Assembly: GCA_005223375.1 (NCBI GenBank)
Contig: RXOD01004534.1
Location: 1-20,894 of the forward strand
Origin: Amoebophrya sp. AT5.2
Lineage: Eukaryota > Sar > Dinophyceae > Syndiniales > Amoebophryaceae
Direction of reading: 5' to 3'
DNA length: 20,894 nt
Position numbers and translations under genes: made by a program
Shown: piece after piece, positions 8,575 through 19,722 of the stretch
How positions within the stretch are numbered: position 1 is the first letter of the stretch
Layout of the letters: every line of letters starts with the position of its first letter
The notes under the pieces: generated by a model
What the model was told of the DNA's origin: nothing
The model's input: only the letters and a program-made list of their open reading frames with translations
The model's database searches: none

Positions 8575-11469
8575 ATGCCATCTCTATTGCTCTTCGCGGT
8601 CGTCCGCATCTTGGCAGTGGCAGAGGCCCTGCTCGTCTCACAGACACCAGCGGCGCTCCTCTTACATGCAGCACCGTATAATGCTGTATCCGCCAGCACG
8701 GCCACGCCGCAAGCGCCACCCCCACCATCTTCGCAGCCGGCCGAGCATGATACTGGGGATGGCGCCTATGATCGGCCGGCTGCGCCTATGGGTATGGACG
8801 CGCCCATGGGGTTTTCCTCCACCGCGCCCCCGCACGAAGATGCTGTCTACTCCGTGATTTCCCACCCGGACAAATTTGGGGTGACCCTTATCCCCGACGA
8901 GACCAAGATTCAGCTGTCCCCGCGGAACCGCTACACCAGGGAACCCTCCCAGGCAGAGAAAGACAAATCCCTCGCGTGCGTGAGCAGCGAGGACCTGCAG
9001 ATTGACTTTCTGTACGTGAAGGATGTGCTGTTCGGGCTGCTGGATTTCGCGTTTGGGGGCGGGGGGAAGAAGCAGGACCCCGCGAAAAACGCGTTCGCGA
9101 GACAACTCACAAGAGTCCAACACTCCTGGCACAACGTCGCCACACTGCAAGTAAATTTTAATTTACTTGTAGCTTCTTCTATGTGCAAACGATATACAAC
9201 AGTGGTAGTTGCGATCGCGCCCGCGTTCGAAAAAATGGATCAACGTACAGCTACCGAAAGAATTAGCATCCGCAACTTATTCATAGAACAATGGCCATCG
9301 CACTGCTATGGTCATGATCAGCCATCGGGTCCAATGATGCTGATGCACTTCTCACTCTATTTCCATTCGAAACCGAACACGAAAGCATAGGGAGGCTTTG
9401 ACGACTGCGCGCTGGGGTTTATCGTGCTGCGGCTGTGGTCCGTCTCTCTGAAGCCCCCGGTTTACCGGTGGCACGAGCTGACCCAGAACGCGTACCTACC
9501 CGAGTTCTTCGCGCTCCTCAACTCGGCCATCGTGAAGGAGAACTTCACGTGGACGACGCTGATGACCTCCGGCTGGGGCCTGCCGTTGTTCTATCAACTC
9601 TACCAGATCCAGGAGGGCCTCTTTCCCCGGGAGGATTTAGTGAACGCCGGGCCGGGTAGTTCCGGGGAGGGCGCCGCGACGTCGGAGGACCTCCTCGCGG
9701 AATGGGAACGGAATCCAGCAATAGAGGTGGGCGGCTCGGGGGAACAACTTCTTGAAGAAGATGATGCGCACTACGACACGGCGCGGGCATTCGAGATCCT
9801 GGGTGAAGAATTTCCGCGGGGGGTGAAGGAGGCGGGGGGGAGGGAGGCAAACAATCAAGCAGCAGCAGGACGACCACAACTCGGCTCGGAAAGCGATGTG
9901 GCCTGCCCGGAAGGCGAAGAAGACAACGCATCGACTTCATCAACAAACGCGGGCGCAAAGAACCCGATTTGCCTGGCGCGCAAGGCGGTGTTGGAGGGCG
10001 CGGCGAAGATTCCGGAGCCGGCGATGCCGCGGCAGTGGATCCACCGAGAGACACTGCGTGGAAACTTCTTCGCCGAGAGCACGGATTCAACGACTACGCA
10101 GCTGGTGCCTCCACCTCCAACAGCAATAGAAATAAACGAAAGCCCGTCCGCCCCCGGTACCCCGGGGGCCAGGTTGAGTACTTCTAAGTCTGCGAACCCG
10201 GGGCAGAAGAAGAAAAAGTCCACCTCGTACTACCGCAAGTTCAAGTCTCGTCTTCCGTCGTGGCCGCGCGCGTTTTTCGAGCATCCGGCGTACTTGCGGC
10301 TGCTAGGCGAGCGACCCTTCGACGGGGGAGAGCCGGAAGTCAGCGAGATTATGGATGCCACCAACGGCGCCCCGGGCATTCCGGACCCGTTGGAATTCCT
10401 CGCCGCTTTCGATCTGAAGGAGAGCCAGGTGGTGAAGACGGGCGCCGACTTCGAGAAATGGCGGGGGCTGCTGCAGAGAAAAAAGCACAAAGAGTTCGTC
10501 GGCAGCTGGAAGAGGAAAAAGCACAAAGAGTTCGTCGGTATTGAAGGTGAACAAGAAGGTGATGCTGAAATCTCGTCCGCTCCGAAGCGGGTGGTTCTGT
10601 CCCCGCACGGGCACTTGACGCACGAGACGGATCTGGGGCTGGTGCGGCATCTGATCGACGTCGCAGAGGCCGTTGTGGACTTCGGGGACAGTTTGGTGTC
10701 GGAGACCATGGTCCAGCAGTACCTACAACGATTACTCTGCTTGACCGAGGCAGAGCACGAGGCGGAAGATGTAGTTGAAAAACCGCGAAAAAACGACTTT
10801 TCAGAAGCCGGAGCTGCTGCGGAAGAGGAGCAACGGCGTCAGCGAGCGGAAGCGCGAGCCGAGACGGAGGAGGACCCCCGCGTCGAAATTTGCAGCACGG
10901 AGGAGCATCTGAGAAAGTACGAGAGCCTTTCCCCCGCCGAGCTACTCGAAAAGTCGTCCCTCCAGTCGCGCGCGCGGCAGAAGAAGCGCGGCATCGCGGA
11001 CAACCTGGTGACCGACCGGGCTTATTATTTTTTCGAGCCGAGTTCGCTGCTGATTCCGGAGGCGCGGATCATCCTGATGCACCGGGCGCGGGGGGAAGTG
11101 TACCGGCGTATATCTGCGGATGTGTTTAACGTGCGCTGGGACCCGGTGGCGTTTGCGTTCTTCGCGGTGGAAATGGCCTTTCAGTTCTCGGCGGGGAACG
11201 AAGAGCGGCTCAAGGCTCTCAACCTGGCGCAGAAGCTGTTGAACGCGTTCGACGGGAGAAAAGCCTGCTTCGACACGGCGGGGAAGGGGGGAGTCGGGGG
11301 CGGATTCAGCATAGTGGACGACTTGGTGCTGGGTCGTGCGGGCGGGAGGGGTAGGGCGGATAAAGGGGGGGAGCTGCAACTAGCGATGCCATTTTGGGAC
11401 GTGATCAGCTTCGCGTGGGGCATGCCCATGTACTTCGTGGAGGTCGCGCTGGATTGGCAGAGAGAAAAG
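8575..11469 (+). CDS. Large secreted protein, exons 1-2; probable N-terminal part of the downstream glycosyltransferase gene
   Basis: Exon 1 is 8575-9150 and exon 2 is 9391-11469; the intron 9151-9390 (gtaaat...catag) joins in phase 0, reading ...NVATLQ/GGFDDC. The ATG at 8575 starts a good signal peptide (MPSLLLFAVVRILAVAEALL). The total is about 885 residues. Two ordered regions are separated by low-complexity, acidic and Ser/Thr-rich linkers. The first ends in FTWTTLMTSGWGLPLFYQLY (about 9544-9603), the second in MPFWDVISFAWGMPMYFVEV (about 11389-11448). The shared W-G-L/M-P-L/M-F/Y pattern suggests a domain duplication; I cannot name the domain. A 36-base tandem duplication adds KKHKEFVG twice. 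At 11470 a GTACGG donor follows. A short exon 11717-11749 (acceptor ttgcag, donor gtgtaa) would link in phase 0 to the glycosyltransferase exon at 11994. If it is not spliced there, translation would stop at 11753-11755. Coding status is strong; the exact 3' structure is not. Confidence 0.7.
10480..10538 (+). repeat. Two-copy tandem duplication, 36-base period, inside coding sequence
   Basis: A 23-base stretch at 10480-10502 recurs identically at 10516-10538. The 36-base spacing is a multiple of three, so the frame is kept and the protein shows KKHKEFVG twice, separated by SWKR. Identity at DNA level suggests a recent slippage event. Confidence 0.9.
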
Positions 11470-11993
11470 GTACGGATATTGCTCAGATTGAATGAGGATC
11501 TCCTCAGTGATCAAACACATAATTTGCCCTGTTTTAATTGTCGCAAGAAGATCGATGGATGAGGATGTGGCTGCGGATCACGATCAAGAAATTTCACATT
11601 ACTGTCCAGGTCGGCTATACTTTCTTTTCACCTCGTCCTAAACCTAAGTATATGTAATTGATCAGAAGATAGACCTTCGCAACGCGTGATGACACAATTA
11701 ATTTGATTCTTTGCAGACGTGGCAACACGGGCGAAGAGACAAGAAAATCGTGTAATTGAATCTGACTGTAGTTGTCGCGTAATTTTTGATAATCTGTTCT
11801 GATGATGACGAAACTCTTGCTCTATCCGCCAACTGCTGAGTAGTACTCAGCAGCGGAGGTGCGGGCCAAATCAAATATTTAAAGTTTGTCTGACTCTCAG
11901 TGTGGTCACCCTCGCACAGGTCTCAGTGTTTCTAAAATGTGAAATGCAGCGGTGTAGCCGTCACGCACATGAAATTGCTGGAAAAATATACAG

Positions 11994-14900
11994 GTAGCCG
12001 CTCTGCGGAACGAGCACCGTCCTCACGCCGACCTCGGAGGTCCGGTGCGCAGTATAGAGCGCCGCTGCAACCTGGTTTTCTGCAACACGCACCAAACCCC
12101 CAATCGCGACACCTGTCGGTGCGAAACCTGGTTCCCCCGACCTGGACTCAGTCTCACCAACAGCAACAGCAACCTGAATCAGAACATCAACAAGTACAAG
12201 ATTTGCATCTTCGTGACGGACACGCGGCCGATTACAGTGGACCTTCGGCACATCACGGAGGTGACTGCGACCAGCGAGTGGTGGGCGCTTTCCTACGCCA
12301 TTAACTTTCTCTACGCCCAGGAGCACGGTTACCGGATTGAGCGCCACACGACAGAGACAATGGAGGTTGCAGCAGGAGGGGATGTTACCGAGGACGGTTG
12401 ATGAATAAAATTTAGTTCGATATCGATGTCCAGCGATGGAAAAAGTTTGCTGTAGCTGTGACAGGTAATGTATGCGGCGCTCCCTGGTTTAGGGGGGCAG
12501 ATGAGGCGTTATCTTCGGTTGTAGCTGTAGGGTCCGCATGAGTTGAGAAAGCTGCGCCCTCGTCCCTGCTTGAGGCCTGCTACTTGATCCTGCTCATGCA
12601 GATCGAGGACATGGCCACACGATGCAGCCGTAGGAGGCCTTCATCAGCCGTAGGAAGCCTTCATCATCTTCAGAGTCTCTGGGTGAAGATGATCGCACTA
12701 GCGATCTGAGAGGACGAGGGAAAAGTGTGCTGTATAACTATAAAGTCGAAGCCCATAGGGGCTGCAGCATCCGGACAGCTGGGTTTTGTTTATTTCATCA
12801 ACTACAGCCTGCTTCTAAAGGTGGAGACAGTTTGACGCGGTGGAAGCACGATCCCTCCCGCAAGGTCGGCTGGGCGAAAATGGCGTACATGCTGAAAAGG
12901 TTGGAGGAACTCGGCGCAGAAACCTGCGAGTATGGGCTCTCTATCGACTCCGACGCCTGGTTCAAGACGAACGAGGCGCTGGAAGGCATCATCGACTTCT
13001 TCCTCAAGCACGAACCAATCCCCGGGGCAGTTGAAGTTGAAGTTCCTGAACACGAACACCTAGAAGATGATAGTAGTACCTCGTCGGAGGGGGAGGATGA
13101 GGAGAGGCCGTTGCTACTTACGCCGATGCACGGGAACGTCGCCTACGTGCAGAGAGTGATGACTGCAAGGCGAGAGAACGGGCCAGCGTGGAGAGTAGCA
13201 GACCAAGAGAAGAAGTTCCTGATCGCTATGCCGAAGAAGATCTCCGTCTCCCGAGGCTCACTACCTAGCTGCATTTTTCCCACCTGGCTTTATATTGTTT
13301 TCCATCTTTAAGGTCGACATTAACGCTTCCAGATCTAGGCGGCGGGATGGCAACCGCTTCGGCTCCGCAGCTGGCTTTTCAGCTTCAGCAGAAGCAGACG
13401 GCGGTATTAATTATTGATTCAGAACCGATGGGGCGGGGTAAAGCTGCGAGTGGAGTGGAAGTGGTCCGGTAAAAGTATAATTTCATTGCCATGATGATAT
13501 GATCGATCCATCGCTGGCGGACTCTCTCGGTATCTATGAGTCTCGATTCGAGGGGCCGCTAGCAAATTGCTTCAGGCAGACGTGGAATTCGTTTGATAAT
13601 TTCCCAGGAGCTGGCGAGAGTATCAACCGACCAGGCGCAGTCGAAGGACTAGGTCGTGTGGAACGAAGGAGGAAGGACTAGGTCGTGTGGAACGTGGACA
13701 TAGGACGTCGCAGGTGATGAACGTGGATCGATGATCTCCCAGGATGGACCATCGGCGTACAACTTAACTGTAGAAAAATAATCGCTAAATACCGACAGAT
13801 AGTGGGTACTAGAGGTACAGGTAGTGGCTCGGTTGATAATCTCCCAGGAGCTGGATGCGCACGCCCCGGCGCAGGACCAGGTCGTGTGGAACGTGGACAA
13901 GAAGGACCCGAGCAAGCGGACCATTTTGAGCCACGACGTCGTGTTGTCGGAGGAGGTGGAGTCTTTCGTAGGGCGGGAGCAGGTGGCGGTCAGCTCCAGC
14001 CTGGCACCCTCCAGCGGCAGCTTGGCCAGCGACCACGGCGCGGGAGCAGCTGGTCAGGCAGGTGATCAGCATCCTGGAACAGCCGAAGAGCACAACACCA
14101 ACTTCAACCAGCCCGGAAGACACACGGCACACACGGGACCAACGAGGACAAGAACGGTGCTCCTCCCTCGGTCGCCGTACCACCCCGCATCAACTCATTC
14201 CCAGCAGGGAGATCATGAGGATCCACATGCTTATGGTGGGACCAGGTGAGAAATGGGTATAAATATCAGGTGAAAGTCTGGAGGGGAGGTTTTGGAGCCC
14301 GACTATTTGCTGCCTCAAGAAAAGCAAGAGCAACAGATCTGCAGTACTGGGAGCAAGCGCGGATTTCTGCGGTCGGCAGGCCTGGGCCTACCACCCCTGT
14401 GACACCCTACACCTAAAAATGCGGCGGCACTCCGGGTGCCCCCTTTGTTCCTGCTCTACTCATGCTCTCGCTTCATACATGATGATGATTTTCGCCGCTA
14501 CCTTGTTCCCATGGCCTCCTTCTCCTTCTCAGTGACTCACTTGTTTCCCTTCCGCCCCTGCTCCAAACCGGATGGGGCATCTCTGAACGCGCACCAGTTC
14601 CAGTAGACCTCTTCGCGCCGGGTATGAATCTTTAAAGCGCCTCCGGCCTAATTGGCACTCGGCGTCGCTGAGGGCACTCGCATCCCAAGCGGAACTTCGG
14701 TTGCCGACACCGAGCACCAACTACAAATACGATTTCCTCGCATAAATTACGATTACCAGTTGAGCATTTTAATATTTTAATTTTTCACCATCTTCGCTGG
14801 TCCCAGCATAAAAAGGCTGACGATCTTGCCAAGAAGCGCGGGAACGGAGGGCTTTTCCTGCTGAAAAACGATCCCGAGGGGCGCGCGATCCTGCAGGCCT

Positions 14901-15211
14901 GGTACGACTCAGTCGACGACTTTCCGCAGGAGCTCGGCATCTACAAGGACCGGCACAGCCAGGGGTTGAACCGCTGCTGGGATACCGCGGTGAGAAAAAA
15001 GTTTCGGGAAAAAATTTCCTACGGACCGCCGGAATTCTTCACCGGGCCAAGGGCGAAAGTGGTCGAGCACAACTGGTTCAAGAAGCAGGACAAGATTTTG
15101 CCGGACCTGAAAGAGCGCTTCCTGCAGAGGGTGATGGGGAAACTCGGCTGTGTGGTCTGCGACGAAAACTTCGGCGAAGCACTCAGCAAAATCGAATACA
15201 CCTACACCTGA
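11994..15211 (+). CDS. Glycosyltransferase domain (GMA12/MNN10-like), multi-exon
   Basis: Three exons are proposed: 11994 to about 12365 (acceptor atacag; donor gttgca, or alternatively at 12384), 12808 to about 13245 (acceptor ctacag) and 14807-15211 (acceptor cccag, ending in TGA). All joins are phase 0. The order of motifs is that of GT-A nucleotide-sugar transferases of the galactosyl/mannosyl GMA12-MNN10 type: a beta strand KYKICIFVTDTRP, then EWWALSYAINFLYAQEHGY, GWAKMAYMLKRLEE, the metal/UDP-sugar motif SIDSDAWF (DSD at 12946-12954), and in the last exon NGGLFLLKNDPEG...LQAWYDS. The exons have high G/C third positions. With the signal peptide of the upstream exons it would be a Golgi or ER enzyme; donor sugar and acceptor are unknown. 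A cysteine-rich segment (CNLVFCNTHQ...DTCRCETW) precedes the fold. Exon limits are my inference, except for the good phase agreement. Within the last exon a strong-looking donor (gtgaga at 14992) could give another 3' end. Confidence 0.65.
12625..12664 (+). repeat. Two 20-base tandem copies in an intron
   Basis: CAGCCGTAGGAGGCCTTCAT at 12625-12644 is followed directly by a copy with one change (G to A) at 12645-12664. It lies in the intron between the first two glycosyltransferase exons. Confidence 0.9.
13246..14806 (+). other. Long intron with decayed exon-like copies
   Basis: The 1.56 kb between the DSD exon and the terminal exon contains several related pieces. 'Cccaggagctg' preceded by 'gataat' occurs at about 13593 and 13835, and a weaker form near 13731. 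A stretch with ggtcgtgtggaacg occurs three times (13652, 13681 and 13880). The piece from 13846 reads QELDAHAPAQDQVVWNV, then DKKDPSKRTILSHDVV, with coding-like third positions. It resembles the QEL...HSQGLNRCW part of the terminal exon. Translation of the earlier copies is broken by stops. The piece at 13846 might be a real alternative exon; the others look like debris. From about 14250 to 14780 I see no exon. Confidence 0.55.
13643..13898 (+). repeat. Three dispersed direct repeats of an exon fragment
   Basis: Copies start at 13643 and 13672 (23 identical bases, 29-base period). A third copy at 13874-13898 matches 13675-13699 at 24 of 25 bases. The third lies in the exon-like frame reading QDQVVWNVDK, so the first two look like duplicated pieces of it. 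Confidence 0.85.
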
Positions 15212-15978
15212 TCGAATACCAGGTGGAAAAAAGCCTCATTTTGATTTTGTTCCCTAGATTCGTCCTCCTGGTGCTATGGTGGTCTACAGGTGCAGGCGCT
15301 GTGAGGCTTCCGATGTGGCCGGATGAAAAAGACGCTGCAGGTCTCAGGAGCTGGAAGAAATGCCAGTGGCCGTCGATCTTCGGAGCCCATAACTCAGACG
15401 CGGCCCATTGTTCGGACGAATTACTTACTTCGTCATGGCAGGCAGACAGTGTGTCCCGTGATCGGTCTGCCATCAGACCACTGATTTTGTGCCGGTTGTG
15501 TCGTGATTTTGAATGCTCCCTGCGATCTAAAAATCGAAAATTTGTGGCTTCACGTGAATGCCAGCTGTTCCACTTTAAACAACAAGTATTCCAAGATCCA
15601 GGCGGTCACCGCGGTCGCGAAGTACTGGATCCGACGGCCGTGAACAAGAAAGTGTGGCGCCGTGAGCAAGAAGGTGTGGCTCCGCGTCGGGGTGCTCGTG
15701 GTCCTCGAATCGTGCCGCGTCGGTGTGCCCCCGCCGGAGCCGTTCGCGGCACCTTCCGGATTCTTTCGGCCGCTGCGCTGAATATCTACGCTACTTCTTT
15801 TGTTCTATTTTGTATTGTGTCCGTTCATAGGCTCTGGAGGCTTGAATGAATAGATTGCTGATCTCGTGCTTTTAATCTTGGAGGAGAAGCGCGGCTTTTG
15901 TTTTGTTGCATGCGTTTCCCATTAGCAGCATTTCGCTGTCTGCGTATTTTAAATTTTTCGTGACTGACCGATCGACTG
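15212..15978. other. Stretch between glycosyltransferase and myosin exons; only weak coding signals
   Basis: A plus-strand frame at 15223-15849 is open for 208 codons but has no early ATG and mixed composition. Inside it, 15590-15650 and 15655-15778 have very G/C-rich third positions in other frames (YSKIQAVTAVAKYWIRRP; SKKVWLRVGVLVVLES), which looks like fragments of exons. None shows the myosin P-loop or switch I, which should lie here if the myosin gene were complete. No clear acceptor AG precedes the start of myosin similarity. Confidence 0.4.
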
Positions 15979-18900
15979 TTGGACGCGGCCAAGTACAACC
16001 TCCCCACCGACGCGGGGAAGTGCGGCTTTTTGAAGTCCGGCTCCCCCAAGGCGGACGGCTTCGACGACAAGGCCGAGTACGCTGAAGTGCTGCACGCGTT
16101 CAAGGACTGCACCATGCCGGACGACCAGGTGACCCAGTTCATGCAGATCATGGCCGGCGTTTTGCTGCTTGGGAACATCGTCTTCAAGGACGGCGGCAAC
16201 GACACGAGTAAAATCGGCGAGGGCGGGGACGCGGCCGCGAAGGGGCTGCAGTGCGACCAGGGGATCCTGGAAAAAGCCTGCGTATCCAAAAAACTGATCG
16301 TGGGGAAAGACGTCACGGTGAAGTCGCTGAAACCAGTCGACGCGAGCAACTCGCGAGACGGCGGGCTGGCCACGCTCATCTACGCGCGCACGTTCACGTG
16401 GACGATCGCGCTCCTGAATAAGGTGATTGCGGGGTCGGGGGATGCGGCCTCCGGTGTGGAAATCGGCCTGCTCGACATCGCCGGGTTTGAGTCCTTTCCC
16501 TTCAACACCTGGGAACAGATCACCATCAACCTGTCCAACGAGAACCTGCAGCACCAGCAGGTATACCGTAACTAAGACTATGTGAATACTTATACTGAAT
16601 TTCACGAACTCCAACTCGATCTCGAGCAAGAACAACCTGCCTGATGTACCTGGTTCTTTATTTTTTGGCTTTGCGACCGATTGCGCTTGCGCGGCGTCCA
16701 TTTAAAATGATTTTATGCTTTGTCTGTGATTTTTTTAAACTTCTAGCCACAAAACGCATTCTCATTCAAATTCATTGTTTCAATCCGCGATGAAACTCGT
16801 TCCCAAAAATTGCAAAACCCACCACAGCACTTCAACGACTACATTTTCAAGCGCGAGTTTGCTGATTACAAGGCGGAGGGTGTCCCTTCTGACGACATCA
16901 AGTTCCAGGACAACCAAGAGATTCTCGATACCATCGCCGACCCCAAACCGACGGCAATCATGACGATCCTCGATGGGGAGTCAAAATGTATCCCGAACGA
17001 TAACGCGAAGGCCGACAAGAAGTTTATTGATGACAACCTGACCAAACCCATGACCGCCCAGAAAAACCCGTACTACACGCCGGACAAATTTGGAAAGCCG
17101 GAGTTTACTTTGTTGCACTACGCGGGGTACGTCAAATACGACGTCAGCAAATGGGTACTGGCTATTGTTCATTCGTACTGAGTAGAGCAGGATATCACAG
17201 AGTTATCGTGTACAGGCATCACAGAGTTATCGTCAACAGTTCTTCATCCAGTTGAAAAATTGTTTCTGCCCTTCTCCTTCCAGGTGAATGAGAAGAACAA
17301 GGATGAGCCGCCACCGGAGGCGGTGGACGTGTTGATGACGACGACCAATCCTCTCCTGAAAGAGATCGCCACTGGCATCGCAAACGAGGACGCAAAGACG
17401 AAGAAGACGGCGTCGCAGAGCTTTCGGGCCTCCCTCAAGGCTTTGATCGACAAGATCCGCTCCGCCCAACCACACTTCGTGCGGTACTTAATATATGAAT
17501 AAGCCGGGAAATAATAATTACATAGCGATTTCCATTTCATTCATGCACATGCTCTGCCCATCAATCAAATCCTTTTTTTATGTATATCCCGTTTCCACCA
17601 AGTAGGCTCGTGGTGATCCGTATCCCGTTGGCGTTACGATCATCAAACCTTTATTTCCCCCTGTCTTCGTCCAAATTAATCTTCTGATTTAGAAGTCCCT
17701 TGCTTTCCCCACTGCTTTCTTGTTCCTTCGACGACGACCAGCATGACCAGCAGCATGCATCAGCACTACAGCGATAAAACTCTTCAACAAAAAACACAGT
17801 TGCATCAAGCCGAACGACGAGAAGAAGCCGTCCATCTTCACGAAGAAGAAGGTGTTAGAGCAGCTGACGTATTCCGGAGTGATGGAACTGGTGAAGATCC
17901 GTCGGCAAGGATACCCCTACCGCGCTCCGCCCGGCTCCACCCGGAAAAAACCTCGACAGCAAGTCGCCGGATCATGGTATAGTGCATGGCGGGAAGGCCA
18001 TTGTTATGCTCGAACGAGAAGCGTAGGCGTCCTGTTGCTAGTACCTACTAACTTAGTGTTAGTACCATAGCTACGTGTACGTACAATTTCGCTTCGTAGC
18101 GCGTGTGAAGATGACCTCGATGTCGGAGGTCGCAGTTCGGGGAACAAATCGAGAGTCGGTCGATGAAGACCTCGATGAAGATCTGGGTCCTCTCATATCT
18201 ACTTCAAAAATCCCCCCTTCAACAGGCATCATGACGCAGATCATGCAGGGCATGGCCGACGCGCTGGAGGTGCCCAACCTCAAGATCGAGTACCAGATGG
18301 GCAAGACGAAGGTGATGATCCGCATGAAGGGGTTGCAGTTGTTGGAGGAGAAGGCCCGATACGCTAAGATCGGCAAGGCCATCATCATCCAGAAGATGTA
18401 CCGGGGGCACCGGGTGCGGTACAAGATGAAGCGGGCGATCGAACTGAAGAAGCTCACCTCGGCCTTCATGAAGGAGTACCCGCTGTACCAGCCCAACACC
18501 AGCGCGTTTTCCGTGTTCAAGGCCGACATGGGGCTGCTGGTGAAAAAGGCGGCCGAGGTGCAGGGCTGGGCGCGAGAGTGCGAAGGCATCACGTTTTTGA
18601 ACGATGGTCGGTCGCCGGACTTCGTCAGCATGGCGGAGGAGAAGGAGGAGAAGGAGGCGGCCGTGAAGATCGAGGACGCCATCGTGGGAGAACTCAAAGA
18701 CCGGCTGGCGAAGCTGACCGTGCACTCCGCGAGAAGAATGGCGGAAGCTCCGACCGCGTCTTTGGGGTTGACTACGGGCCAGGTGCCCGCGGCGCCGCCT
18801 CTGCAGCAACAGCCTTGGCTGTTGTTTCTCGCGCAACGCGTCGCCGCAGCGATGAACGAGCGGGTGGATCCGAAGACGGCTTTTCTGAACGGCTCGTCGG

Positions 18901-19310
18901 TTTTTGGCCGCATCAACGTGGTTGGGATGCTGATTTGCGCGGTGACCATTTTCTCCTACTGCATCGCGGTGCGACTGTTCCCGAAGAAACGGCTCAGCCT
19001 GCTCCTCTTTGTCAAGTGCTGCATCGGGTTCGCGATCGGAAACTTGTTTTTGCACGGCGTCTCGGAACAATCGGCGGCCATGATGTTGAACTCCGGAATG
19101 GAATCGCAATCGCCATCGGACAAAGAGGCGTGGCTCTTTTTGGGGAACTTGTTCTTTTTGGTGCTGGCGGGCGGCCCCGACTACGTGGTGATCACGCTGG
19201 CCTACGCTTGGCTCGCAGGATCTTGCTCCTTCCTCCTGCTCTCCGGCGTCCCCGAAAGCCTCCTCTACCTGAACCCGGACGCGCAGGCGCCCTGGGTGCG
19301 ACACCTGGCC
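15979..19310 (+). CDS. Unconventional myosin, C-terminal half of motor plus IQ motif and transmembrane tail (5' end not found)
   Basis: Exons: about 15979-16560, 16828-17154, 17284-17483, 17800 to about 17960, and 18226 to about 19310. Introns at 16561 (gtatac...cacag), 17155 (gtactg...ccag) and 17484 (gtactt...cacag) rejoin family sequence in frame. Visible motor landmarks in order are VLLLGNIVF; the switch II/relay motif LLDIAGFESF; NLSNENLQ; HFNDYIFKRE; LLHYAGYVKYDVSKW; PHFVR/CIKPNDEKKP; the SH1-type helix VLEQLTYSGVMELVKIRRQGY; then YQMGKTKV and one IQ motif IIIQKMYRGHRVR (about 18385-18423). After a charged linker the same frame runs into hydrophobic spans near 18918-18980, 18993-19060, 19129-19175 and 19181-19250. 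The P-loop (GESGAGKT) and switch I are not seen. The part between GYPYRAP and GIMTQ is uncertain. The motor family is certain; class, 5' end and function are not. Confidence 0.85.
17194..17233 (+). repeat. Two 16-base direct repeats in a myosin intron
   Basis: ATCACAGAGTTATCGT occurs at 17194-17209 and 17218-17233, a 24-base period, in the intron 17155-17283. Confidence 0.9.
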
Positions 19311-19722
19311 GTGTTTACTCAGACACTCTATTCACTTGTGGGGCATCGATGCGAGAGCTCAACTCGATCGATTTATAAAAAAATAGAACAAAGACGAGCT
19401 ATAGAAGCTACATGCCGCATAGGATAGTAGCTACGTCTCTAACGGTGAGGATCTAATGTCGGGCGTTTTTGAGGCGAAGCGGCGTGTTTCTCCACAACCT
19501 CCTCACTTGGCTCAATCGGATTGATACGGGCATCTGGCTTCTCGCTAGCTCTAGCGATAGTCGCGTCTGGGCTCGCTTTTCGCTCTCTCTGAGTCATCAG
19601 GAACGTCGACATATCACGGGCTCCTTTGCATGGGCTACTATGGGCTACTATGATCGAGGAATACGTACTTTTGAGAGTAAAGGCGTAGCTGTGTAAAACA
19701 AAGATCGATCGATGATCTGTAG
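19311..19722 (+). other. Probable intron between membrane-tail exons
   Basis: After ...WVRHLA a GTGTTT at 19311 could be the donor. The frame remains open to 19427 but loses its coding character. AG sites at 19722, 19725 and 19728 precede the next hydrophobic exon, but their phase does not match this donor, so the exact join is unsolved. Confidence 0.4.
19631..19650 (+). repeat. Two 10-base tandem copies
   Basis: TGGGCTACTA is repeated head to tail in what is probably an intron of the membrane-tail gene. Confidence 0.9.

Noticed and set aside
18071..18949. 292-codon minus-strand frame, Ser/Phe-rich
   Set aside because: Antisense of the converter/IQ exon, which has clear myosin homology on the plus strand.
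18219..19304. 361-codon minus-strand frame, His/Arg/Gln-rich
   Set aside because: Antisense shadow of the myosin tail exon; composition is that of reversed G/C-rich codons.
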